Source of the DNA: Morella rubra
Taxonomy: Eukaryota > Streptophyta > Magnoliopsida > Fagales > Myricaceae
Direction of reading: 5' to 3'
DNA: 64,000 bases
NCBI GenBank assembly: GCA_003952965.2
Contig: CM025856.1
Coordinates: forward strand, 2,621,127 to 2,685,126
Shown here: positions 13,901 to 24,467 of the stretch, in pieces
Layout: every line of letters starts with the position of its first letter
How positions within the stretch are numbered: the stretch's first letter is position 1
Position numbers and translations under genes: made by a program
Notes under the pieces: model-generated
What the model saw: only the letters and a program-made list of their open reading frames with translations
Database searches by the model: none
What the model was told of the DNA's origin: nothing

Positions 13901-16900
13901 AAAAGTCAGTAAGTGTTGGCTGAAACAATTTTGAAGAATGGTGATAAAACCTAAGATATAGCTAACACAATCTCTCGCTTTATAAATTTAGAACAAAAAT
14001 TCCAGATAAGACAAAACAACTCACAGATTCCTTGCTTGCAATTTTTTCCTGTAAAACAAGTAGGTCTTGCTGTTCCTTGTTCAGCAAAGCTTCCCTTCTA
14101 ATGACATCCTACATAAACTCAGAAGAGAAACTATATAAACAAAGGTTCTCTCACCAGAGGGTGAAACAGCTACATCCAAATAAAATTAGGAATGGAAATA
14201 CGAACCTCTTCTCTTGTTGATAGGGAAACCTTAGTCAGCTCCAGGTTGCATCTCTCATCATTTAGATCTCTATGCTCCTTCTCAATATCAGCCTTCGAGT
14301 CCTCTATCTCTTTTGCGAGTTGATTTAGTTCCTCAGATCTACTAAAAATATAATCCTCCCTCTGGTTTAGCAAAGCTTGTGCATCAAGTAACCTTTCATG
14401 TCCAAGCTGCAAAGATTTCTGCCTTTCACTTAAGGATTGCCTCTCAAGAGTGTTCTCCTTCTCTTTTTCGTCACAACTAAAAGATAAAGACAACAAAGAG
14501 ATTATAAAGTTAACCAACCAAGTTTCTTCTCACATATTTATATATCACAGGAGCAGGTCCTGAACAAATTTACAACCACTTTGAGAATGTTGCAAACAAT
14601 GGAAGATTAAACCAAATTCTTCTTTGTTAATGCAAAATTGACAACGTCTGCTCTGTTTCGTCAGTTTGTTGAGACAAAGAGCAAGTCCACAAGAGGAGCA
14701 ACTTCGTGGTCTAGCATGAAATTCTCTCATAAACTACGTAATGGAATAGCATGTAGACCAAGGCAATATGCTTAAAACACAAAGTTTGGTTCCATCGAAA
14801 AATAAAGAGAAGACACCGAGCACAAATTTGTTCTTCTCTCTGTCATTTCATCTACAACTGAGGAAGGAAAATAAAGTAAGAAAGAAAAATATCTTAAAAT
14901 CCTATTTCAGCCTATGAAATTGTCACATAGACAGGCAAGATTGAGGGAGAAGGCTAAGTAACACAATTTTAAAAGATTAAAATAGTAACATTATATTTCT
15001 CTTTTTGTTTTCACTCAAGATTGTTCAGCAAATTCAAGACAACGGTTCCCCCCCCCCCCCCCCCCCCCCACCTTTTTTCTGTCTGCTGTTGATCAAATGT
15101 AAGGACTTCTGGTAGAGTAGTGATACTAAAGCAGTTTAAAAGATATGATCAGCGAAAATGCTGTAGTGAAGGAAGGGGTACATAGATTAGACAATTAAGA
15201 GATAACATGAAACTCTACAGCATATACAAGACTTCCTAATAAACTGAGCTGCAAAAATTTGAAGTTAAACAGCATCATGAGGTCTGCTTTTCAATCTTTT
15301 GCAGCTTTTACTATGACTTTATGGAGCAGAAGAAAATAAAAAAGATCAGGGATCTCACGACAAGAGGTTATCCTCGGGCATTGCTCGTAGGATCATTTTC
15401 ATGTTGTAACTAGCCGTAACTAATTGAGCACATGCAGTTCACAAAATTAATTTGAACAAAATATGACATAAGCAGAACACTTACTCAGACTTGAAAGATA
15501 TGATGCGCCTCCTGAGATCATCTTCACGTGCTTCAACTTCCTGCAGCTTTCTATCTGACACACGGTTACACCGGCTTGCTTCTGCTTGTAAAGATTCCGC
15601 TGCATGCAGTTTTCCCTCAGACTCAGTGAATTTTCTCTGAGCATCCTCTACCATAATTCGTGCTTCAGCCAATTTACTCCCAGCTGCAACCTTTATTTCA
15701 GCAGATTCTGCACGCATCTCATGCAAGGCCTTCTCCAGCTAAAGAAATCCATCAGAGAAAACCCAAGAAAAAAATATAAGGATGATGGGAGCTACATGGG
15801 AACAGAAAATTTTCTTTAATTTAAGCAATGAGCACAATTGATAAGCTTACGCTTGCTATACACTCGTCCTTGACTCCAACAGCCTTCTTCAGACATTCTT
15901 CTCGTTTCCTTGCCTCAGCTAAAGCAGACAGGTGCGCAGCTTTATCACGCTGACGCATTATTTCAGCTGTTTCTGCAGAAGTTTTGAGCTGCTCATACTT
16001 CGAATCCGACTCCCTCCTTTCCAAGATGAGAAGGCCCATGTGGTGTTGGTGGTCAAAGATCTAGATGATGTTACTTGTCAGATATTATAAGAAACGAATA
16101 TAGCTGGCATGCACCACAAGTGAAAGGCGTAAATGTGGTAAATAGTTGGATGATAGGACCTACGTATAGAAGCAACATATGGTTCACAAATCCAGTACAA
16201 CTGTACTTTACTGGCACATGAGTTTGCAAATAGATGTACTTTAGTAGGCTGTTCAGTGCCACCAGAAAATCCGGTGGCACCGGCACGGGTACCGGCACCG
16301 GGTTGCCGGTACCCGGCTTCACCGGTGCCGGTGCTGGTTTAGTCTTTTGCAAAAAACCAGGTGGTATTCCCAGTTCCCGGGTATTGGGAAACCAGATTTT
16401 TTTTTTTTTAAAACAAAACTAATCATTTTGTCCCCTCTCCGGCCCTTCCCCTGTCCCCCATTTCTTCGTGTTTCTTCAGATTCCAGACGATAGATCCCCC
16501 CTCCCGAAGCTTCTTGCCCATCCCACCCCATGCCTTTCTCTCTCACTCCCCTCCCTCTCCGGCGGCAGTGGCACAGCCTTTCGCCGACCACCATGCCTGC
16601 CGGCTTCCACACCTCCCGTCGCCGACCACAACTTCTTCATTTTCTCCCTTCCTTCACGCGTCAATCTCTCATCTCCTCTGCCAAATCTCTCTCAAGGATT
16701 GAGATTCATTTAGGTATGTTGTTAAAAATTAATGGGTTTGTTGATTTTAAGTTGTTCTATTGAAAATGTTGCTTAACTTTTCCCCCTTGTTAATTTGTTT
16801 GTTGTTTTTAGGGTTTATGCTCAACGTGTCTAATACTACTTGAGATGCATACCCATGAAAACTACTGCATACCCCTGAAAATTTTATGCTCAATAAAATT

Positions 16901-19312
16901 TGTTGTTCTATTGAAAACTGTTACCCAACTTGAGATGCATACCGCTGAAAACTTCTAACTGGTAGAGATGGAATGGGCATGATCTCTTCTTTCTGTGCTT
17001 TTTCTCTTTTTTTCTAATTGTGGTCTAAAACAAAGAGTCGTAATGATTATGGCATAGAACTCTCTACTAATGGCCAAGAGAAAATAGAATTGAAAGGAAG
17101 TCAATCCACGAATTGGGTTGCAGTTTGGATCATTTATACATAAGCCATAGAGTTTAGTTGTCCACTAAGCATAGTAAATGCTCTCCTAATCAGGTGGCGT
17201 CCAATACTACTGCATTGTTCCAGAATTATTAACACTTGAATTAGGTTTTTGCAGGCGGGAATAGTTGTTCAAAGAATTATTATCATTTGAATTTGGTTTT
17301 TGAAGGCCGAATAGAATATTGTTTTCTCCTTATTATTCAATTACCCATTACTTATATGATTCATATTATATGAATCAAAGATCTTTTAAGATGATCTTTC
17401 TTTAATTTTATTGATTTTAGATTTTATTGATGATGCGATCAATGGACCAAAAGAAAAAGAAAAAAATACATTGGGCAAAGTGCGTAAATGCTAAAAAATG
17501 GCCTAATATGAATGTAAGTTAACCGGAAACCGCCACCGCTAAGGGCCGGTTTTTGCCCTTAACGGTGTAGGTGTAGGTGGCAATTATTTGAAAACCGGCT
17601 TATCCGGTGTAGGTGCCAGTTTTGGCAAAAACCGGCACCTACACTGGGGTTGAACAGCCCTATACTTTAGATGAGATCATAAACAATTTTGTTACAAACT
17701 TACAAACAATCCACACAATAAGTAATAGGACATTAAGCATTTGTGGAACAAATATTCAGACAACTCACCTAGTGAAGATGAAGACAATTCGTCCCAAATA
17801 ACATGCAAGCATGAAGAATCGTAATAATAATAGCAAACAGGATAAAATTGCCAAGAGAAAACTATTAACAGAAACAACTAGAGCAGCAATTTCAAAGATC
17901 ATAGGATCAGCGAAGGTCAGATTTTTGAAGTCATCACACAAATTAATTGCTCGAGTTAGGTTCATCTAAGATTTTGATTATCTGATAGCATAATCTCCAA
18001 AACAACAAGGTACCAAATTCTTCAGGCAACAATATTGCCTATATAACTCTCCTCACGCACAGTACAAAATCTTTCAATAGAAGGCAGCATCACATATCTT
18101 TAGCATTTAAAATATGTATATGTCCAGAATCTTAGATCACCAAATCCATCCAGAGGCAACAGATCGAAATTCAGCTCCCCTAGATCAAAAAAGTGCACTC
18201 ACCTAGAAATATATATATAAAAGAATAAAAAAGAAATAAAAAGTGACACTATCTCCATTACTCACTCATGTGATATGGTTAAGATACCATCATCAGGCAC
18301 TCTTACCTCGGAATAGGAATTTAACTCAGAATACATAAAGTTCAGCAAACGTGAACACATGCTGCTAGAGATTCTGTCAAATAATAGCAGGCGTAAATAA
18401 TTGAACACTCTAGCCTACATGACAGCCACCATCAACAGGAATTAATAAAACAATCCTAATATGACGTGCTGAAGTCATTGATAATTACTTTCCCTTTTGC
18501 TCATTATTATTGAAGATGGAAATCGTACACTTACAGCATTTCTTTTTAGGAATGATCACACCCATAATTACAAGAGAAAGGAGTTGCAGTTTGGCCACAC
18601 GTACAAAAAGAAGTGAAGCACAATCAAGATAGTGAATTTCAGTTCATTTCACTCCAAATTCCTTTCTTAACACTATGGTTCAACACGCCAGCTCCTTCCA
18701 GTTTTTCCACAGATGTTATCCCTTCACCTTAAACCTAATAACATGGATTCCAAGGAAATGAAAATTTAAAAAAAAAGAAAAGAAAAAGAAACATTCAACT
18801 CAACAAGTCATAAGAGTATGCATGGAAAGAAATTCATTCATTCGGAAGTGCTAAATAGGGAGCTCAAATTTCGGATTTTAAGACTTCACACACTTCCACG
18901 TTATAAAAAACATCCAAACAAATTCTCCAAGCCCACCTAAGCGCCAGGTAAAGCAAATTAAAATGCCAAAATAAGCAGCGAGTGGAAATTTTTACTACTC
19001 TGCATGAAATTGCTTGAATAGAAAAAATGAACCACTAAAATAAAATTAATCCCAAGAAAGAATGAAATCTAAAAAAGAAAAAGAAGATTTGGCAAATTAA
19101 CAAACCTCAGCTTCAAGCTTTGCTATATAGGCTATGAGCGCAGCCTTGTCCCTCCTTTTAATTGATTCCTCATCGAAGCCGGCCTCTTTAAGGCGCCTCC
19201 AGATCGTTTCGTCGCTGAGAGGGGATTTCAAAACCCTAGAACCAGGTGTTATCGACAAAGGCCTAGCAGAACTCGGAGTGATCGCGAGGCGTTCCGGTTG
19301 CGGACTCGCCAT
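10926..19312 (-). CDS. CRWN4: CRWN4/LINC4-type nuclear lamina-like coiled-coil protein, 8 exons, 1102 aa
   Basis: CRWN proteins form the plant lamina-like meshwork at the nuclear periphery and set nuclear size, shape and chromatin organisation. Exons (minus strand): 19312-19106, 16060-15851, 15738-15485, 14476-14206, 14108-14025, 13830-11978, 11807-11465, 11012-10926. All introns are GT-AG and the frame closes (3309 nt). The N-terminus (RLAITPSSARPLSITPGSRV, then DETIWRRLKEAGFDEESIK) is diagnostic of the CRWN4 branch. Residues about 70-760 are almost continuous heptad coiled coil. The tail has the conserved FSWIKRCTELIFK motif near residue 815, basic clusters GRKRR (about 917) and NKKRRQK (about 942) that are likely nuclear-localisation signals, and an acidic end. 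Arabidopsis CRWN4 is about 1010 aa, so the length is normal. The largest open frame continues upstream of 13830 into intron 5 and must not be taken as a separate gene. Intron 1 is 3 kb and holds a hAT insertion; intron 4 contains a 22-C run. Confidence 0.95.
15048..15069. repeat. 22-base poly-C run in CRWN4 intron 3
   Basis: An uninterrupted run of 22 C sits between CRWN4 exons 3 and 4. Such long C/G homopolymers are rare in AT-rich plant introns. It may be real, able to form a G-quadruplex or i-motif, or its length may be a sequencing artefact. It lies far from the splice sites. Confidence 0.8.
16245..17662. mobile_element. Non-autonomous hAT-superfamily DNA transposon, 1418 bp, in CRWN4 intron 1
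   Basis: The element is flanked by a perfect 8-bp direct duplication TACTTTAG (16237-16244 and 17663-17670), the hallmark of hAT insertion. Its ends are terminal inverted repeats, TAGGCTGTTCA on the left and the complement of TAGGGCTGTTCA on the right. Subterminal regions are packed with repeats of the CCGGTGCC/ACCGGCACC type (16260-16340 and 17520-17640), as expected for transposase-binding sites. The interior has a C/T-rich GC-rich block (16430-16690) with overlapping open frames in several frames that look like compositional by-products, plus short reiterated units (GAGATGCATACCNNTGAAAA) at 16840-16950. No hAT transposase motif is seen, so it cannot move on its own. The 8-bp duplication is unmutated, suggesting a fairly young insertion. 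Confidence 0.92.
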
Positions 19313-19862
19313 CTCCGCTCCGCAACCCTAAGACTCTCTGTCTTTTCTCTTTTTTCTTGTGTTTTTTTTTCTTATTTTTTCAATTCCTTTCGCTCTCGCC
19401 CTCTTTCGTTGCAGTGCTTTGGCTACTGTCGTTCTGTGACTCTTACTCCACCACGTTGTTCTTGCTTTTTCACGCACTTTCTTTTCCACACTGATTCTCT
19501 CTTTTTCCTAGGCCTTTGGCTTCCCACACTCGTTCCCTCCCTCCCTTTCTCTCCGTTTGTCGTGGAAGTATGCTTTTTAAATTCACTGATTTCCGGCAGT
19601 AAAAGTGGTTTTACTAAAATACATAAACTGAAGAGTAAAGGCTTTACTCGGGAGGGAAATAGCAAATCCCACGGATTATGTTAACGACAACACGAAATGA
19701 CGTCGTCTGCTGGGGTTTGGTGAAATGGCACCTGGCGTCGTGAAAATTTAAAAATCGTAAACGGCCTTTGAAAACGACATCGGAAGATCATTGAAGGCCG
19801 TCCACGTCAGCTTAATTAAGAGTGATTTTTTTAATAATAAGAAAAATCTCACAGCATTTGTG

Positions 19863-20085
19863 AATAATGTTCGATTTGGTGTAATTTTTTGAATTTAAAT
19901 TCAATCCTCTAAAATTATAATCACAACATTAATTCTATACAAATACTAATATAATTTACTATTAATTTTTTTACAACTTTCAATACAATTCAATAACTTC
20001 TACACAAATACCAATAAAACTCTAATATCACTTAAATATTCACATCATATTTAAAATTTTACCAAAATAAACATACCTTTAACCA
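19863..20085. repeat. Dispersed MITE-family copy (family M1)
   Basis: It shares with copies near 31.5, 56.8 and 62.4 kb the core blocks CAATACAATTCAATAACTTC, TACACAAATACCAATAAAACT and AAATATTCACATCAT, followed by AAAATTTTACCAAAA. Here the left end reads ATGTTCGATTTGG and the right end complements to GGTATGTTTATTTTGG, so the termini are weakly inverted repeats. There is no coding content. Confidence 0.7.
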
Positions 20086-22418
20086 CTCAAATTAAGTTAA
20101 AAGTATAATGGTAAATTCAAATATTCGAACCTATTTTATTATTCGAGTATCAATTAAGTCAAGAATAAGCGATCAAATTTAAACCCACCGAATACCGTTC
20201 TTTTACTCATTTGATATGGCTTGAGTGGCCTAACTGAGAAGTTCGGTAAACTGGTTCTTTTTTTAGTTAAGAAAATGGGTCTTTCTATGGTTTATTTCGT
20301 TGGTTAATCCGAGCCAGATTTTTGAAAATTCACAAGCCGACGTGCATCCAAGTTATGTGCTTCTTTCAATCCTTTAAAAGGGGATGCGTGTTAACAAGTT
20401 TTTGAGACCGAAAACTATGGGTACGTTCCATCGTGGCCACTACTCTTATCATGGTGTAGGTCGGAGTTGCTATATATGATTAGTTCTGATTGAGGAAATA
20501 GTCCCTTGTGTTGATATTATATGTTCTCCAACAAATAGGCCAATGAAATCAATGCACATAATAGCAGAATTGAAGTTATTTTATGATTTTTCGAGTAACA
20601 ATGTTTAATTGACCCCTATTGCTCTTGACTTTTTCGAGGGTATCTAACTATCTTATCTTTATAATATATTTCTCAATAAATTCTAACTCTATCAACGGTG
20701 GAACTAAGAATGAATTTGAAGAAAATCAAACTCATAAGGAAAAATGACCAAAAAAAAATTATTATGTAATGCAAAAAAATGTCTTAAAGTTAAAATATCA
20801 AAAATTAAGAAATAAAAACATTACAAATATTGAAATACAAGTAGCTTATTATTTGATAACACTGAGATGTGACAATTAGATTTTACGGATCTGTATCTTC
20901 TTAAAACGTTGCAAAATAGTTTTGTTCTCAATAGTTTCAAAATTTTATTCTCAATATATACTACTATATTATCATTCATCCAAACATTTCCTATCAGATT
21001 TTTGTAAGAGAAGTTTTTACAGGTCTTCGTAATTTTATTTTTTTTTAATTTTTGTTATTTTTCTCAAAAATTGAGACCAATAATTAAATAGAAATTTTGT
21101 TGAAGTTGGAAATAATTTTTATGTGAAATTTTTTTAACGATTAAACAAATATAGCCAAAAGCCTTCCCCTATACTATGTGGGTGCTTCTTCTTTTTTATC
21201 CCCTAAAATGTTAAATTTTTTCATCATTTTCATAAGAGAGGCGAAGTGGTTAGATAATAGATTTTTTTCTCGAGTCTCTAAACCTTAAAAGCTTAACAAA
21301 AATAATTACAAAGTTGGTAATTATAATCTCAAATTTCAAATTTCAAATCTCAAAACTCAACCTCATATTATTAGATAATGAAGTATCCATAGATCTTGGG
21401 AACACGGAATAATTGAAAACTTGAAGTAAAACCAAAAAATAAGAATTATAAACTTTTAGTGACCCAATACCTAAACTAGCTCCTCTTTCTTTTTTTTTTT
21501 TCTTTTTTTTTCCCAACACCTAAACTAGCTAATCAAGAACAAATATAGCAAGCAAAAAAAAAAAAAAAAAAAACAACAAACAACAAACATAGCAAACCCA
21601 CTGTCGTCCTATCGCCACCCACCCATACATATCTACTGTGTTATTCAATCGCCTGGGTGCAGGGGGCTGGGCCCGCTTGGGTCTTAGTTGGGGGGACTGG
21701 GCTGGGCGGGCCTGGGCTAAATGGGCTACAAGACATATATATATATATATATAGTGAACCATTTGCAAAGGCCAAATGGGCGGCCCCCTACTGATTCCGC
21801 CTCTGAAATCTATGATGATCAGGTCTAATATTGTTAATTACGGGATTGGACAGCGTCACAGAGAAGTTTGATCTCCAATCCGGGTAAATTGCTTTCAAAC
21901 ATGCATTTTGTTTTTACTTTTGGGGAGGTGGTTAAATAAATTGTCATGAATATCCCAAAAAAAATTTACTAATATTTTTTTTATTTTTCCTTAACCTCTG
22001 CATGTTAAGTACTCTATAATTATTTATCCGAATTCTAACATGCATTTTAAAGAAATATAGACACATGCAGCATTTAGTTATTAAACTTGATGATACCAAA
22101 TCTGAAGATAACTTACTCACAAGAATTTGGATTTACATAATTAGGCCTAAAAAGGACAAACTTGAAGAAATTCCGAAAGATAAGCCAAACAAGAATTTGT
22201 TAACCAAAAGTACAACACATGAGGATAGAGTTCCATGATCAAACACACACAATGGAAGGGAAACTGCCCAAAAAATCATGATATGGAGTGGTTGGAAAGA
22301 CCCCGAAAAAGAAGCAATAAGAGAAAGGTAAAAAAATTCACTATAAAAGGAGAAAAAAAAGGTATACAATTCATAACACAACAATTTCTGATTTTTAGAA
22401 AGGTAGTACAAAAGAATT

Positions 22419-22577
22419 AACTTAATCATCCGATGTTCTATTCCCTAGTGAGAAGCGTTTTTTGTTCATATCGTGCAGGAAAAATTTGTAAGAGGCCAAT
22501 AGAAGTGCAAACTTAATCATCGGATGATCTATTTCCTGATGATAAGGGTTTTTTGTTCATATCGTGTAAGGAAAATT
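22419..22577. repeat. Tandem duplication, unit A, period 91 bp
   Basis: Two copies of a roughly 66-bp block start AACTTAATCATC and include TTTTTTGTTCATATCGTG, beginning at 22419 and 22510. They differ by several substitutions, so the duplication is not very recent. Confidence 0.8.
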
Positions 22578-22722
22578 GATTCATCACAACTCTTACTGAC
22601 ACATCATTAGTTATTAAACCCCTTTAATATTACACGTATTAAACTTCAATTGATTCATCAAAACTCTTACAGACACATCATTAGTTATTAATCCCTTTTA
22701 ATATTACACGTATTAAACTTAG
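22575..22722. repeat. Tandem duplication, unit B, period 74 bp, abutting unit A
   Basis: Two nearly identical copies begin ATTGATTCATCA (22575 and 22649) and contain ACACATCATTAGTTATTAA and AATATTACACGTATTAAACTT. Only a few differences separate them. The unit starts within bases of the end of the second A unit. Confidence 0.88.
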
Positions 22723-22900
22723 AGATCAACTGCTTTTGTAGAGCATGATGAATTAAGAACTACATATCTCATGGGCTTAGATATTCCCTTGGAACAACAT
22801 TTTTTTATTGTTAATAGTTCGACACTGGCCTCGTTAATCAATGTGGGTGTGTGGCGCCCTTGTCTAATAATATTCGTTTGGGAATAAATATATTAGCAAA

Positions 22901-23404
22901 TCAATATGGCCTTTGTCCCTCGATATTCCCTGGGGGATAATAGTTACAGGTGACGAAGACTCCTTCTCCATTAGAGCAAGTGGCCGTACCACAACCTACC
23001 TGCTTCGTATTCTTCCACACCACTTGGGTATAATGCAGGCAATCTTTCCCGCCCAAGCAGACATTGTTGTCGTAATCGTAGTAGGCCTTCTCGTCATCGA
23101 CCCACAGCTTCATTGCAGCCTCCGGGTCCTCGTAACCCGCACCGTAGCCCCAGTATATGTTCTCTCCGTAAGGCCCGTGGGAATGAACCAGCTGACAACC
23201 GTTCGACGCTTGACGTTGAGAGTAGTCCGTCGCGTATTCTTCTAGGGTTGAGCTCCACTGCAACGCACCAACCGCTACCGCCTTGCGCGCCTGGGCGTGG
23301 AGGGAAAGGAAAACTGATCTGTCGTCGGCGTGCGAAACAAGAGCCAGGGCTAGACACAAAACACAAAACAAAAGTATGGTATTCGCGATCGACATGGTAG
23401 CCAT
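22901..23404 (-). CDS. PR1-like: PR-1-like secreted CAP-domain protein, intronless, 167 aa
   Basis: PR-1 proteins are small apoplastic or vacuolar proteins induced by pathogens and salicylic acid; the CAP fold binds sterols and some members release a defence peptide (CAPE1) from the C-terminus. The chosen start (ATG at 23404) gives a hydrophobic signal peptide, MSIANTILLFCVLCLALALV, ending at SHADD. The mature domain has the expected FLSLHAQARKAV, LQWSSTLEEYA, QLVHSHGPYGENIYWG, AMKLWVDDEKAYYDY, LHYTQVVWKNTKQVGCG and VTCNYYPPGNIEGQRPY. CAP histidines and six cysteines are present. The usual Gly before HYTQVVW is Leu here. The C-terminal CNYYPPGN block fits the CAPE region, but the peptide ends -EGQRPY. 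A longer frame opens at 23461, only two bases past a TATA stretch, so that ATG should lie upstream of the transcript start. Confidence 0.93.
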   Translation of the reverse strand: MATMSIANTILLFCVLCLALALVSHADDRSVFLSLHAQARKAVAVGALQWSSTLEEYATDYSQRQASNGCQLVHSHGPYGENIYWGYGAGYEDPEAAMKLWVDDEKAYYDYDNNVCLGGKDCLHYTQVVWKNTKQVGCGTATCSNGEGVFVTCNYYPPGNIEGQRPY

Positions 23405-23462
23405 TTTTGTCTTCGTTGCTGACAATTCGCTTTTCTCGTGGAAATACATACCCACATGCATG

Positions 23463-23476
23463 TATATATATATATA
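23463..23476 (-). promoter_or_regulatory. TATA box of the PR-1-like gene
   Basis: Minus strand reads CCTATATATATATATACATG. It lies about 60 bases before the ATG at 23404, leaving a leader of about 30 bases. This position rules out the in-frame ATG at 23461 as the natural start. Confidence 0.65.
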
Positions 23477-24467
23477 GGAACTGGCTTGCCAGAACTGCCA
23501 CTTGTTTGGATGAACTTGTTCCAGCTCAATATTCCCAACATTTTCGGCCTAATTTTCTCGAAATGAATGATCAATTCGTTGGAAAAGGCTAATCTTCAGA
23601 TCAACTACACTTGGAAGGCTACACCTCCAATTTCTTGGATCTTCAAAAGAAAAATTTGTTGAAACAATGCAAAGCTTACGTGCTTTGCATTGCTTTCAGG
23701 GTGATCAGTGTCATAACTGATCACCCAAAAGACCGGTGCTTTCCAACCGGTTGGTGGACACAAATATTATTGCTTATTGTGGCCAAGGGAGGTGACGTTC
23801 CGCAATGGGTGGAAGGTAGCATTTCCACTTACTAAATTTTCCTCTCCATTTTCCTCACAAAATAACAGAGCATCTCAGGCCATTGCATCAAACTGCATGT
23901 CGAGAGACGATTTCCGACGTTTCCATCAAAATTTGTAAGTTTTCGGACCTGCGCAAAAATAAAGTGTAGATTTGATGTGACAATGCCTCACATGCATCGA
24001 GTATATAATTATATATTCATATATATAGTAATTTATAAGCTCACCTGGTACTACGTACATAAACCTTTCCGAGGAATTTTCCGTCCTAGCTAGCTAGGAG
24101 TTCTCCAATAGCTCAGTATGCGTGAGAAGATTTTAGGAAGGAAAACTACCTTTGGTTATATATCATCATGTGGTTTTTAGAAATTAAAAACCTGATTTCT
24201 TCCTTAATTAGAGTACCCTACCCTTTAACCTTTTGTCAGTGGCTTTAAGAGGTCTCGTAAACGTTATTTGTAATTGTAAATCGCCTGTGAACACATAACC
24301 ACTCTTGTTATGGCTGCTTCTCTTGGAGCTTCATGATTTATGTTTCAAGAGCTGGCTCTATTTGTGCACACCAAATTAAGGACATCCACGATGCCATTAG
24401 TTCGAGACAGGCTTGCAGACCAACTTCTTTCTAGTTACTATGCATACCATGATACACCAAGATGTTC
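23477..24467. other. PR-1-like promoter region and intergenic DNA
   Basis: No gene is recognised. A short plus-strand frame at 23611-23835 has no family resemblance and overlaps the palindrome cluster described separately. The DNA upstream of the PR-1-like TATA box would carry its regulatory sites; I saw no clear W-box cluster or TGA-factor palindrome that I can assert. Confidence 0.4.
23665..23754. repeat. Cluster of three perfect palindromes
   Basis: Three perfect inverted repeats lie in 90 bases. First: 11-bp arms CAATGCAAAGC / GCTTTGCATTG with a 6-base loop (23665-23692). Second: 11-bp arms GGGTGATCAGT / ACTGATCACCC with a 6-base loop (23699-23726). Third: the 12-bp palindrome CCAACCGGTTGG (23743-23754). 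The arms are mismatch-free and the first two have identical geometry. Confidence 0.85.

Larger units (their letters stand above)
19313..22900. other. Intergenic: CRWN4 promoter side, then AT-rich DNA
   Basis: The first 150-200 bases are the CRWN4 leader and promoter; on the minus strand they are purine-rich and include a TTAGGGTTGCGG stretch (telo-box-like) immediately before the ATG. No clear TATA box is seen, as is common for housekeeping genes. Beyond that the DNA is AT-rich with a MITE-like repeat (19863-20085), a T/A-homopolymer region at 21490-21572 flanked by a short direct repeat (ACCTAAACTAGCT), and two back-to-back tandem duplications at 22419-22722. No gene is recognised. Confidence 0.5.

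Noticed and set aside
11974-13902. A 642-codon frame as a stand-alone gene
   Set aside because: Its first 24 codons are intron 5 of CRWN4; an acceptor at 13831 and upstream exons continue the protein in phase, so it is exon 6 of that gene.
16476-16763. Overlapping open frames in the hAT interior as genes
   Set aside because: They are open in several frames on both strands because of C/T-rich composition and show no domain.
19298-19684. 128-codon plus-strand frame
   Set aside because: It overlaps the CRWN4 start codon and leader antisense, is rich in Phe/Ser/Leu from a pyrimidine tract, and has no family match.
22901-23461. PR-1-like protein starting at the upstream ATG (23461)
   Set aside because: That ATG is two bases past the TATA stretch and should be untranscribed; the ATG at 23404 gives a proper signal peptide.
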